From NCBI GenBank assembly GCA_017545095.1, contig JAFYCU010000228.1, forward strand, positions 1-17,798: a DNA stretch of 17,798 bases, written 5' to 3'. Shown piece by piece: positions 1 through 7,231 of the stretch. The notes beneath the pieces are model-generated. The model did no database searches. It saw nothing but the letters and a program-made list of their open reading frames with translations, and was not told where the DNA came from. Numbering within the stretch: position 1 is the first letter of the stretch; every line of letters begins with the position of its first letter. The DNA is from Muribaculaceae bacterium (GTDB lineage Bacteria > Bacteroidota > Bacteroidia > Bacteroidales > Muribaculaceae). The position numbers were made by a program, and so were the translations under genes.

Positions 1-299
1 ACTTTGTGATTCCCGCCAACGACGACGCTTCGAAGTCGATCGACCTAATCCTGACCACCGTGTGTGAGGCCATCGCCGAGGGCATCGAGGAGCGCAAGGT
101 GGAGCGCATCGACAACAAGGACGAGGAGCTGCAGGCCGAAGGCGAAGAGCAACCCCGCCAGCGCCGCGCTCGCGTGCGTCGCCGCACCAACGAAGACACT
201 CCCTTGCAGGACGAGGCTCCCGCAGCCGAAGCTCCCGCACAGGACGAGGCCCCCGCAGCCGAGGCTCCCGCACAGGACGAGGCTCCCGCAGCCGAGTGA
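1..299 (+). CDS. rpsB: 30S ribosomal protein S2, C-terminal part (5' end outside window)
   Basis: The reading frame is open from the first bases (first full codon at 3) to a TGA at 297-299. It begins with FVIPANDDASKSIDLI, the conserved late segment of bacterial S2 (family knowledge), followed by the helix IAEGIEERK. S2 is a primary binding protein of the small ribosomal subunit. After the conserved fold comes an unusual tail: a basic patch (RQRRARVRRR) and then an acidic Ala/Pro/Glu-rich stretch made of near-perfect 11-residue repeats. The next gene, tsf, starts 46 nt downstream on the same strand, the classical rpsB-tsf pairing, so cotranscription is expected. The gene's start, promoter and any S2 autoregulatory leader lie outside the window. 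The identification is firm; only the function of the tail is open. Confidence 0.95.
   Translation, partial: FVIPANDDASKSIDLILTTVCEAIAEGIEERKVERIDNKDEELQAEGEEQPRQRRARVRRRTNEDTPLQDEAPAAEAPAQDEAPAAEAPAQDEAPAAE
207..296 (+). repeat. 33-bp in-frame tandem repeat in the rpsB tail
   Basis: Two full 33-bp units (207-239 and 240-272) and a 24-bp partial unit (273-296) encode QDEAPAAEAPA twice and then QDEAPAAE, directly followed by the stop codon. The units differ by only a few single-base changes, mostly synonymous, which suggests recent duplication by slippage. Because 33 is a multiple of three, copy-number change would lengthen or shorten the tail without breaking the frame. Confidence 0.9.
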
Positions 300-345
300 C
301 AACCAGCACGCTTTTCTACAAACATTAAACGATAGAATCAAAACA

Positions 346-1341
346 ATGGCAGTTACAATCAACGATATCAAGAAGCTGCGCGACATGACCGGTGCCGGTC
401 TGAGCGACTGCAAGAAGGCCTTGATCGAGGCCGAGAACGATATGGACAAGGCTATGGAGCTGATCCGCAAGCGCGGGCAGGCCATCGCCGCCAAACGCGA
501 GGACCGCAACGCCGCCCAGGGCAAGAGCATCGGCAAGGCTGTGGGCGACTTCGCAGCCATCGTGGCCCTGAAGTGCGAAACCGACTTCGTGGCCAACAAC
601 GACAAATTCGTGAACCTGACCAAGACCATCCTCGACACCGCTGTGGCCGCCCGCGCCAAGAGTCTGGACGAGGTGAACGCCCTCACCATCGACGGCAAGA
701 CCGTGGCCGAAGCCATCACCGCACTGAGCGGTATCACCGGCGAAAAGATGGAGCTTGGCGCCTATGAGTGCCTCGAGGCTCCCGGCACCGTGTGCTACAA
801 CCACTTCAACGGCATGCTGTCGGCCATCGTGGGCTTCAACAAGGCCGAGGTCAACCCCGAGGTGGCTAAAGGCATCGCCATGCAAGTGGCTTCGATGAAC
901 CCCATCAAGGCCACCCGCGAGCAGATTCCGCAGGAGACCATCGACAACGAGCTGCGTCTGGCCATCGACAAGAGTCGTGCCGAGCAGGTGCAGAAGGCTG
1001 TGGATGTGGCTCTGAAGAAAGCCGGATTCAACGCCTACTACTGCGCCACCGAGGAGCATCAGGAGGAGGCCGTGCGCAAGGGCTACATGACCGAGGAGCA
1101 GCTGGCTCAGGCCAAGAAACTCATGGCCGACACCGCCGCCGAGAAGGAGGCCAACATGCCCGAGCAGATGATCCAGAACATCGCCAAGGGCCGCATGGGC
1201 AAGTTCTACCAGGAAAATGTGCTCATGGAGCAGGTTTACGAGGCTGGTGAGAACAAGGAGACCGTGGCTGAGTTCCTGGCCAAGAGCGACAAGGACCTCA
1301 AGGCCATCGACCTGAAGCGTGTGAACCTGAACTTGGATTAA
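346..1341 (+). CDS. tsf: Elongation factor Ts
   Basis: A 331-residue protein beginning MAVTINDIKKLRDMTGAG. It has the N-terminal UBA-like domain with the family signature LRDMTGAGLSDCKKAL (residues about 11-26) and the core motif KCETDFVANN (about residues 77-86), whose TDF contacts EF-Tu. EF-Ts is the cytoplasmic nucleotide-exchange factor that regenerates EF-Tu-GTP. I chose the ATG at 346 because the family N-terminus aligns there and it sits after an A-rich leader; the frame is open further upstream only as a shadow of rpsB. The length is a little above the roughly 280 residues of enterobacterial EF-Ts, as is usual in Bacteroidales. It follows rpsB by 46 nt and is closed by a terminator about 30 nt after its stop. 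Confidence 0.97.
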   Translation: MAVTINDIKKLRDMTGAGLSDCKKALIEAENDMDKAMELIRKRGQAIAAKREDRNAAQGKSIGKAVGDFAAIVALKCETDFVANNDKFVNLTKTILDTAVAARAKSLDEVNALTIDGKTVAEAITALSGITGEKMELGAYECLEAPGTVCYNHFNGMLSAIVGFNKAEVNPEVAKGIAMQVASMNPIKATREQIPQETIDNELRLAIDKSRAEQVQKAVDVALKKAGFNAYYCATEEHQEEAVRKGYMTEEQLAQAKKLMADTAAEKEANMPEQMIQNIAKGRMGKFYQENVLMEQVYEAGENKETVAEFLAKSDKDLKAIDLKRVNLNLD

Positions 1342-1372
1342 GCAACAGGCAACATATGTAATTTTGCAACCC

Positions 1373-1411
1373 AACGGGAGCTGCTCGCGATGAGTCGCTC
1401 CCGTTTTTTTT
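1373..1411 (+). terminator. Rho-independent terminator of rpsB-tsf
   Basis: A 9-bp perfect stem, AACGGGAGC (1373-1381) with GCTCCCGTT (1397-1405), encloses a 15-nt loop that can itself form a short CTC/GAG stem. A T tract runs through 1404-1411. It lies 31 nt after the tsf stop and ahead of the next gene's promoter, so it should separate the two transcripts. Confidence 0.9.
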
Positions 1412-1429
1412 ATTTGATGTGCCACAACG

Positions 1430-1461
1430 TTTGCATAATTCGCAAGAATACGCTACCTTTG
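1430..1461 (+). promoter_or_regulatory. Bacteroidetes-type promoter for the 1501 gene
   Basis: A TTTG at 1430-1433 is followed after exactly 20 nt by TACCTTTG at 1454-1461. This matches the known Bacteroidetes primary sigma consensus (-33 TTTG, -7 TAnnTTTG). Transcription would begin near 1468, giving a leader of roughly 30 nt before the ATG at 1501. Confidence 0.8.
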
Positions 1462-1500
1462 CAATCACAAACACTCATACTCTAGTAAACGACTACAACT

Positions 1501-2511
1501 ATGAAACGAAATCTATTATTGCTTTTTGCCTTGGCACTCATGTGCATCCGGGGTGTAGCCCAGGTCAACGTTGAGCGATATATGGGCGGCGACGGCGTGG
1601 TTGCCACTGCCGATGCCAAGCTCATGCTCGGCAAAGTGTTTCTGCACAACATCAACCAGCTCGACGGCGTGGCCACCGAGGTGGCTCAGCTGGTGAAAAG
1701 CTCCAACATCAACATTGCCTACGTGTATGTGGGCCGGCTTGAGGACCACTTCGACACCGAGATTTACACCCTGGTTTTCGACCCGCAGTGGAACCTCATC
1801 GACGGTGCGCTGCTGGGCTATTCGGGCGATCCGGTGATGATGGAAATCATCTCGCCGCAAGGCGACATGGAATACCGCACCGATGACACGCAGACCTACC
1901 AGACGCGTGGCGACACCATCAAGACCGTGCGCACCTACCAGTTTTTCTCGACCAGCAAGGGCGGCCGTTATTTCCACAAAGAGGGCACGGTGTACACCAA
2001 CTTGCTTGTGAGAAAAGATGGCATCCTTGTTCCGCTTAACGTTGAGGCCACGGCCACGCTCACCGAGGGCGATGCCAACTACCTGAGCCAGGACCACAAG
2101 CTGCCCACTAAAACCGAGACCAAAGGCGAGTTTGACGGCTATGGCATGAACATGATGCGCATCTCGCAAACACCCATCAGCCAAAAACTCAACATGGAAC
2201 GCCTGAACAAAGACGCCGCCTCGGTGAAGAACGCGCGGAAAAACAGCACCGACAAACGTGTGCTGCGCAAAGCCACGCTGTCGGCACGCTGGATTGTCAA
2301 CACCGGCTTGCGAGACGGCAACGACTTCCTGACATGGATTGCCCAGCACCCCGACGATGAGCAGTTCACCCCGCTGCTCCAGGAAACGCTGCGTGAGAGC
2401 GGCATGGGCGAGACCGAATGGCTACAGCAAAAGGTGAAAGCGCTGAAAGACAAGAAAGCCCGCAAGTGGTGGCAGCAGTGGATGCAGCAAAACGGCATCA
2501 ACATCAAGTGA
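1501..2511 (+). CDS. Secreted protein of unknown function (signal peptide)
   Basis: A 336-residue protein. Residues 1-21 form a signal peptide (MKRN, hydrophobic LLLLFALALMCI, cleavage likely after GVAQ), so the mature protein should be periplasmic or secreted; there is no lipobox cysteine. The mature part is soluble, without membrane segments. The middle (about 60-200) looks beta-rich, with alternating polar/hydrophobic runs such as DTEIYTLVFDPQWNLIDGAL and GTVYTNLLVRKDGILVP. The C-terminus is helical, basic and Trp-rich (KKARKWWQQWMQQNG). I recognise no domain or catalytic motif. It has its own promoter and sits alone between the tsf terminator and rfbB, so context gives no function. The start is well supported: the ATG opens the signal peptide about 33 nt after the predicted transcription start. 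Confidence 0.85.
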   Translation: MKRNLLLLFALALMCIRGVAQVNVERYMGGDGVVATADAKLMLGKVFLHNINQLDGVATEVAQLVKSSNINIAYVYVGRLEDHFDTEIYTLVFDPQWNLIDGALLGYSGDPVMMEIISPQGDMEYRTDDTQTYQTRGDTIKTVRTYQFFSTSKGGRYFHKEGTVYTNLLVRKDGILVPLNVEATATLTEGDANYLSQDHKLPTKTETKGEFDGYGMNMMRISQTPISQKLNMERLNKDAASVKNARKNSTDKRVLRKATLSARWIVNTGLRDGNDFLTWIAQHPDDEQFTPLLQETLRESGMGETEWLQQKVKALKDKKARKWWQQWMQQNGINIK

Positions 2512-2644
2512 CTCGGCAAAAAACTGGCCAATGGCATCGACTTAGAGATTATCTCGAATGCACGAGTCTGAAACCCGACAACATACATCAATTAATGCCG
2601 AAACAATAACTCCAAAGACAAACCACCGACACGACAGCCCCAAA

Positions 2645-3826
2645 ATGACTACCTACCTTGTTACCGGAGCGGCCGGATTTATTGGCTGCAACTTTGTGAA
2701 GTACATTCTTCACCGCCACAACGACATAGCCGTTGTTATTCTTGATGCCCTCACCTATGCCGGCAATCTTGCCTCGATAGCCGACGAGCTGAACGACCCA
2801 CGCGTGACCTTTGTGCGTGGCGACGTGGGCGACCGCGACTTGGTGACGCGGCTGCTGGCCGAGCACGACGTGGACTATATCGTCAACTTCGCTGCCGAGA
2901 GCCATGTGGACCGCAGCATCACCAATCCCCGCCTGTTTTTGGAAACCAACATCCTGGGCACACAGAACCTGCTCGACTGTGCCCGCCATGCCTGGGCAGC
3001 CGATGGCGGAGGTTACAAGATGGGCAAGAAATACCTTCAGATTTCCACCGACGAGGTGTATGGCTCGTTAGAAAAGACGTGGAACGAGCCGCATCCACTG
3101 CCCGTGACCGATGATGTGCGCCGTGTGATTGGCGACCGAACCGACCTGAAAACCTTTGGCGAACACTTCTTCACCGAAGCCACCCCCCTGGCTCCACGGT
3201 CGCCCTACTCGGCCTCGAAGACTAGCGCCGACCTCATTGCAATGGCCTACCACGAGACCTACGGCCTGCCCCTGATCATCACCCGATGCAGCAACAATTA
3301 TGGCCCGTATCACTTCCCCGAGAAACTCATTCCACTCATCATCAACAATATCCTTCACGGCAAACGTTTGCCCGTGTATGGCCGTGGCGAGAATGTGCGC
3401 GACTGGCTATATGTGGAAGACCACTGCAAGGGCATCGACATGGTGTTGCATGGCGGGCGCGATGGCGAAGTGTACAACATTGGCGGCTTTAACGAGGAGA
3501 GCAACATCAACATCGTGCGCCAAGTGATTGCCATCATCGCCCGCATCATGCGTGAGGAGCCGCAATACCAGCAGCTGCTCACCTGCCCCGTCGAAGCCAT
3601 CAACGACAGCCTCATCGAGTATGTGACCGACCGCCCCGGGCACGACATGCGCTATGCCATCGACCCGTCGAAGATTGCACGCGAGCTGGGCTGGTATCCC
3701 GAGACCCCGTTCAGCGTGGGCATCGAGAAAACCATTCGCTGGAACCTCGACCACCAAGACTGGGTGCGAAACGTGACCAGCGGCGACTACCAGCACTACT
3801 ACGATGAGATGTATGGAAACCGATAA
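2645..3826 (+). CDS. rfbB: dTDP-glucose 4,6-dehydratase
   Basis: A 393-residue extended short-chain dehydrogenase. Visible motifs are the NAD-binding TGAAGFIG (residues 7-14), the RmlB signature STDEVYG with catalytic T135, D136 and E137, and the YSASK pair Y188/K192. NYGPYHFPEKLIPL and GENVRDWLYVEDH are further family signatures. The enzyme converts dTDP-glucose to dTDP-4-keto-6-deoxyglucose in the cytoplasm, the branch point for rhamnose and amino-deoxy sugars. The frame opens at 2558, but the ATG at 2645 starts directly at the nucleotide-binding strand (MTTYLVTG) as in the family, so it is chosen. It is somewhat longer than the usual 340-360 residues because of an insertion around 140-180 between the TDE and YSASK motifs, common in Bacteroidales homologues. 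No promoter match is seen in the 133-nt upstream gap. Confidence 0.95.
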   Translation: MTTYLVTGAAGFIGCNFVKYILHRHNDIAVVILDALTYAGNLASIADELNDPRVTFVRGDVGDRDLVTRLLAEHDVDYIVNFAAESHVDRSITNPRLFLETNILGTQNLLDCARHAWAADGGGYKMGKKYLQISTDEVYGSLEKTWNEPHPLPVTDDVRRVIGDRTDLKTFGEHFFTEATPLAPRSPYSASKTSADLIAMAYHETYGLPLIITRCSNNYGPYHFPEKLIPLIINNILHGKRLPVYGRGENVRDWLYVEDHCKGIDMVLHGGRDGEVYNIGGFNEESNINIVRQVIAIIARIMREEPQYQQLLTCPVEAINDSLIEYVTDRPGHDMRYAIDPSKIARELGWYPETPFSVGIEKTIRWNLDHQDWVRNVTSGDYQHYYDEMYGNR

Positions 3827-3877
3827 ATAAGGGCAAAAATCGAAAATTCGTCCCCAATTAAAATGGTGAGCTTTTTA

Positions 3878-4033
3878 GCTGCTCCCCTAATTTAGGGAAG
3901 CTGTCACGAAGTGACTGAGGGGTATAATAAAGCGATTGGGTATCAATGATTTGGTAAATCATACTCCCCCCGACCCCAATACTCCCCCTAACCCCCTCTA
4001 ATAGAGAGGGAACCGCTCATCTTAGAGGGGGAG
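3878..4033. repeat. Palindromic, MITE-like repeat region between rfbB and rfbA
   Basis: This non-coding stretch consists mostly of inverted repeats. GCTCCCCTAA at 3881-3890 pairs imperfectly with TTTAGGGAAGC (3891-3901). GTCAC-gaa-GTGAC lies at 3903-3915. ATGATTT-ggt-AAATCAT at 3946-3962 is perfect, and CCCCCTCTA (3992-4000) pairs perfectly with TAGAGGGGG (4023-4031). C runs and G runs dominate the ends. No transposase or open frame with a credible start is present. I infer a dispersed non-autonomous repeat that inserted into or grew within the sugar operon. The rest of the gap (3827-3877 and 4034-4116) shows no recognisable promoter or terminator. Confidence 0.65.
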
Positions 4034-4116
4034 CTGTTGAAACACTCATTGTGGGGACAACTTCGCGGTAGTAGCCTAAAAGTTCTGTTCATAAACATTT
4101 TTTAGTTATAGAGCAA

Positions 4117-4998
4117 ATGAAAGGAATCGTTTTGGCCGGTGGCAGCGGCACGCGGCTTTATCCAGTGACCAAGGGAATCTCGAAGCAATTGATTCCCATC
4201 TACGACAAACCGATGGTGTATTACCCCATCTCGGTGCTGATGCTTGCCGGCATCCGCGAGATTCTCATCATCTCCACCCCTCACGACCTGCCGCAGTTCC
4301 GCCGCCTGCTTGGCACAGGCAAGGAGTTGGGCGTCGCATTCACCTATTCCGACCAGCCGCGCCCCGAGGGATTGGCGCAGGCATTCCTCATCGGCGAGGA
4401 GTTCATCGGCGGCGATGACGTGTGTCTGGTGCTGGGCGACAACATCTTCTACGGCCAGGGATTCACCGGCATGCTCAAGCAGGCTGTTGAGATCACCGCC
4501 CGCGAACGCTGCGCCACGCTTTGGGCCTATGCCGTGAAAGACCCGAACCGGTTTGGTGTGGTGGCGTTCGACGAAAACCACCATGCCGTGAGCATCGAGG
4601 AAAAGCCCGAGCACCCACGCTCGAACTATGCCGTGACAGGGCTTTACTTCTATCCCAACGATGTGGTGCAGGTGGCCAAGAGCATCAAGCCCTCGGCACG
4701 CGGCGAGCTGGAAATCACCACCGTGAACCAGCAATATCTGGCGCAAGGCCGCGTGCATGTGCAGACCCTGGGTCGCGGCTTTGCCTGGCTCGACACCGGC
4801 ACCGCCGAGAGCATGCTCGATGCCTCCAACTTCATCCAAACCATCGAGACCATGCAGGGTGTGCAAGTGGCCGCCCTGGAGGAAATCGCTTTCCGCAAGC
4901 ACTGGATCACCGCCAACGAGCTGCGACATCTCGCTGAACCCATGGCAAAAAATCATTACGGACAATACCTGCTGCGACTTGCCGAAAATGGATTGTAG
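4117..4998 (+). CDS. rfbA: Glucose-1-phosphate thymidylyltransferase
   Basis: A 293-residue nucleotidyltransferase, the normal length for RmlA. It begins [18 protein letters not shown] with the G-x-G-T-R nucleotide-binding loop at residues 8-13. [17 protein letters not shown] follows, then the metal-binding LGDNIFYG with D108, and later [19 protein letters not shown] and [10 protein letters not shown], all diagnostic of RmlA. It joins dTTP and glucose-1-phosphate to give dTDP-glucose, the substrate of rfbB upstream. It starts 290 nt after rfbB, the gap being the palindromic repeat region, and its last 11 nt overlap the next gene, so the three genes from here on are probably translationally coupled. 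No clear promoter is visible; transcription may come through from rfbB or from an unrecognised site near 4050-4110. Confidence 0.96.
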   Translation: MKGIVLAGGSGTRLYPVTKGISKQLIPIYDKPMVYYPISVLMLAGIREILIISTPHDLPQFRRLLGTGKELGVAFTYSDQPRPEGLAQAFLIGEEFIGGDDVCLVLGDNIFYGQGFTGMLKQAVEITARERCATLWAYAVKDPNRFGVVAFDENHHAVSIEEKPEHPRSNYAVTGLYFYPNDVVQVAKSIKPSARGELEITTVNQQYLAQGRVHVQTLGRGFAWLDTGTAESMLDASNFIQTIETMQGVQVAALEEIAFRKHWITANELRHLAEPMAKNHYGQYLLRLAENGL

Positions 4999-5872
4999 AA
5001 AGAAACCCTGCCTCTTCGACCTGCCCAAGGTGAGCGACCCAAGAGGCAACCTGTCGTTTGTCGAGAGCGAGGGGCATGTGCCCTTTGCCGTGCGCCGTGC
5101 CTACTGGATATATGACGTGCCCGGCGGCATGTACCGCGACGGTCATGCCTTCCGCACACAAGAGGAGGTGATTATCGCGTTGAGCGGCAGCTTTGATGTG
5201 GTGCTCAACGACGGCACCGGCGAGGTGCGGCACCACATGGCCCGATCCTACTATGCCTTGTATGTGCCTGCCATGACCTGGCGCAAGATTGACAATTTTT
5301 CCACCAACTCGGTAGTGCTGGTGCTTTCAAGCACCGAATACGACCCCGCCGACTACATCGAGGACTTCGATGAATATCTGCGACTGAAAGAACAGCCCGA
5401 GCACACCGCGGCATGCAATCACATCCAGCCAGCGGCATCCTCCTCACCCACCCCATTGCCCACATCCCATGTGGACTATTGCCAGGTGATTGAGCTTGAC
5501 AAGCACCACCATGCCAACGGCAACCTCACCGTGGTGCAAAACGGCAATCCGATACCTTTCGACATCCAGCGCGCGTATTACCTCTATGACATTCCTGGCG
5601 GCGAGTCGCGCGGCGGCCACGCCCACCGACAGCTTCGCCAGTTGCTTATTGCCATCAGCGGCAGCTTCGATGTGCTGCTCGACGATGGCATCCGCCAGCG
5701 GCGCGTGACCCTTAACCGACCATATCAGGGGTTGCTCATCGTGCCAGGCATATGGCGTGTACTGGAGAATTTTTCATCGGGTTCGGTGTGCCTGTGTCTG
5801 GCATCACAACACTATGATGAGGCCGACTACATTCGCAATCACGACGACTTTATTAAATCGATTAATACTTAA
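4988..5872 (+). CDS. Tandem FdtA/QdtA-type dTDP-4-keto-6-deoxyhexose 3,4-ketoisomerase (two fused cupin domains)
   Basis: A 294-residue protein made of two homologous halves. Domain 1 (about 6-135) and domain 2 (about 163-294) both carry RAYW/YxYDxPGG, then an SGSFDV strand, a VPxxxW stretch with NFSxxSV, and a YDxADYI ending, all FdtA/WxcM-family cupin features. A Pro/Ser-rich linker (about 140-160) joins them. FdtA and QdtA are normally single domains of 130-150 residues that move the keto group from C4 to C3 before amination. The HAH motif proposed as catalytic in that family is intact in domain 2 (H211, H213, within RGGHAHR) but reads GHAF in domain 1 (H53, F55). Domain 2 is therefore the likely active half; domain 1 may be structural or changed in specificity. 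The ATG at 4988 overlaps the rfbA stop by 11 nt and begins just before the first domain. Whether the product has galacto or gluco configuration cannot be read here. Confidence 0.88.
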   Translation: MDCRKKPCLFDLPKVSDPRGNLSFVESEGHVPFAVRRAYWIYDVPGGMYRDGHAFRTQEEVIIALSGSFDVVLNDGTGEVRHHMARSYYALYVPAMTWRKIDNFSTNSVVLVLSSTEYDPADYIEDFDEYLRLKEQPEHTAACNHIQPAASSSPTPLPTSHVDYCQVIELDKHHHANGNLTVVQNGNPIPFDIQRAYYLYDIPGGESRGGHAHRQLRQLLIAISGSFDVLLDDGIRQRRVTLNRPYQGLLIVPGIWRVLENFSSGSVCLCLASQHYDEADYIRNHDDFIKSINT

Positions 5873-5881
5873 CATTCCCCC

Positions 5882-7009
5882 ATGCGCAACATACCATTCC
5901 TGGATTTGAAACTGGCCAACGAGCCGATTGAAGAAGAGCTCAAGCAAGCGGCCACCAGTGTGATTGCCTCGGGCCGCTACCTGCATGGCAAGCACACCAC
6001 CCTGCTGGAACAGGAGATTGCCGCCTTGTGCGGCACACGGCACTGCGTGGCGGTGAGCAACGGTCTGGACGCGTTGCGGCTCATTCTGCGTGCCTACAAA
6101 CTGATGGGACGACTCACCGACGGCGATGCCGTGCTGGTGCCGGGAAACACCTTCGTGGCCACCGTGCTGGCGGTGAGCGACAACAATTTGCGACCCGTGA
6201 TGTGCGACCCGAGCGAGGCCACGATGAATCTCGACACCGCCAAGGCCGAACAGCTCATCGACCACTACAACGTGAAAGCTGTGATGCCGGTGCACCTCTA
6301 CGGCACTCCATGCTGGGACGAGCGATTGCTGACCATGGCCCGCGACCGTAGCATCTTGATTGTCGAGGACAACGCCCAGGCCATTAGTGCCGAGGCCTCG
6401 GTTTGTGGCCTGAATGGCACACGCGCCACTGGCGGACTGGGCCATGCGGCCGGTATCAGCTTTTACCCCACCAAGAACCTGGGTGCCTTGGGCGATGCCG
6501 GAGCTGTGACCACCAGCGATGATGAGCTGGCCGCCACCGTGCGGGCGCTGGCCAACTATGGCACCGACCGCCGCTACCACAACATCTATGCCGGACTGAA
6601 CTGCCGCATCGATGAACTGCAAGCCGCCATGCTGCGTGTGAAATTGCGGCACTTGGCTGCCGAAAACGAACGCCGAAACCAGCTTGCACACGCCTATCGC
6701 GAGGCCATCACCAATCCACGCGTCATCACTCCCACCATCTTCGATGGCACCCGCCAGGTGTGGCATCAATATGTGGTGCGCGTGCCCGAGCGCGACCGCT
6801 TCCGCGAGTTCCTTGCGGCAGACGGCGTGGGCACCGACATTCACTATGCCACCCCTCCCCATCGCCAGCCCTGCTACCCCACTCTGGCCGACCGACCATT
6901 GCCCGTCACCGACAGCCTCGCCGACGAGGTGGTGAGCCTGCCCATCGCCCACCCCATCACCAAGGCCGACGTTTTACAAATTGCCGAAATCATCAACCGA
7001 TTTGAGTGA
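5882..7009 (+). CDS. DegT/DnrJ/EryC1/StrS-family sugar 3-aminotransferase (FdtB/QdtB-like)
   Basis: A 375-residue PLP enzyme of normal family length. It opens IPFLDLKLAN, carries the substrate/cofactor motif VSNGLDALRLILRAY (about 59-73), VPGNTFVATVLAVS, VEDNAQAISAE (with the PLP-ring Asp), and the Schiff-base lysine K198 in FYPTKNLGALGDAGA. The NGLDAL form is typical of the 3-keto-sugar aminotransferases (FdtB, QdtB, DesV type) rather than the 4-aminotransferases. That agrees with the ketoisomerase gene, which ends 9 nt upstream. The predicted reaction is glutamate-dependent amination of dTDP-3-keto-6-deoxyhexose to the 3-amino sugar. No N-acetyltransferase follows; the next gene lies on the opposite strand, so acetylation, if any, is encoded elsewhere. 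The exact sugar is not determinable from sequence alone. Confidence 0.92.
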   Translation: MRNIPFLDLKLANEPIEEELKQAATSVIASGRYLHGKHTTLLEQEIAALCGTRHCVAVSNGLDALRLILRAYKLMGRLTDGDAVLVPGNTFVATVLAVSDNNLRPVMCDPSEATMNLDTAKAEQLIDHYNVKAVMPVHLYGTPCWDERLLTMARDRSILIVEDNAQAISAEASVCGLNGTRATGGLGHAAGISFYPTKNLGALGDAGAVTTSDDELAATVRALANYGTDRRYHNIYAGLNCRIDELQAAMLRVKLRHLAAENERRNQLAHAYREAITNPRVITPTIFDGTRQVWHQYVVRVPERDRFREFLAADGVGTDIHYATPPHRQPCYPTLADRPLPVTDSLADEVVSLPIAHPITKADVLQIAEIINRFE

Positions 7010-7038
7010 CACCTCTGGAGCTGACGCGAAATAGGAAA

Positions 7039-7062
7039 TCTAAGGTCTCTAAGGATTCTAAG
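7039..7062. repeat. Three TCTAAG hexamers at 9-bp spacing
   Basis: TCTAAG occurs at 7039, 7048 and 7057, a 9-bp period, in the non-coding gap after the aminotransferase gene. It is short and could be chance or a decayed array. No hairpin terminator is seen in 7010-7119. Confidence 0.4.
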
Positions 7063-7119
7063 CGGGAGCGCAAACAGTTCATAGTTTCGCGATGCGGCAT
7101 TTCGGGTGCTGGCCATCTT

Positions 7120-7231
7120 GGTTCTCGGTTCTTGGTTCTCGGTTCTCGGTTCTTGGTCCTTGGTTCTCGGTTCTTGGTTCTTGGTTCTTGGTTCTCGGTT
7201 CTCGGTTCTCGGTTCTCGGTTCTTGGTTCTC
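7120..7231. repeat. Sixteen-copy heptanucleotide tandem array (GGTTCTY)n
   Basis: Sixteen contiguous 7-bp units fill 7120-7231 without a phase break. Each is GGTTCTC or GGTTCTT, except one GGTCCTT (7155-7161). A related CCATCTT precedes the first unit. The last unit supplies two of the three bases of the stop codon (7230-7232, complement) of the minus-strand MscS-family gene. The unit length rules out a coding role, because the frame shifts every copy. Slipped-strand expansion is the simplest origin. Confidence 0.95.

Noticed and set aside
325..1425. Antisense open frame of 366 codons opposite tsf
   Set aside because: It covers a certain tsf gene and its terminator, and its translation is low-complexity Leu/His/Gly/Val without family motifs.
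2558..2644. Upstream start for rfbB at 2558
   Set aside because: It would add 29 hydrophilic residues before the Rossmann strand that opens family members; no supporting ribosome-binding or promoter signal was seen.
3827..4116. Small gene between rfbB and rfbA
   Set aside because: No open frame with a plausible start of useful length; the stretch is dominated by inverted repeats.
7120..7231. CRISPR array
   Set aside because: Units are 7 bp, contiguous and without spacers; no cas gene is present.
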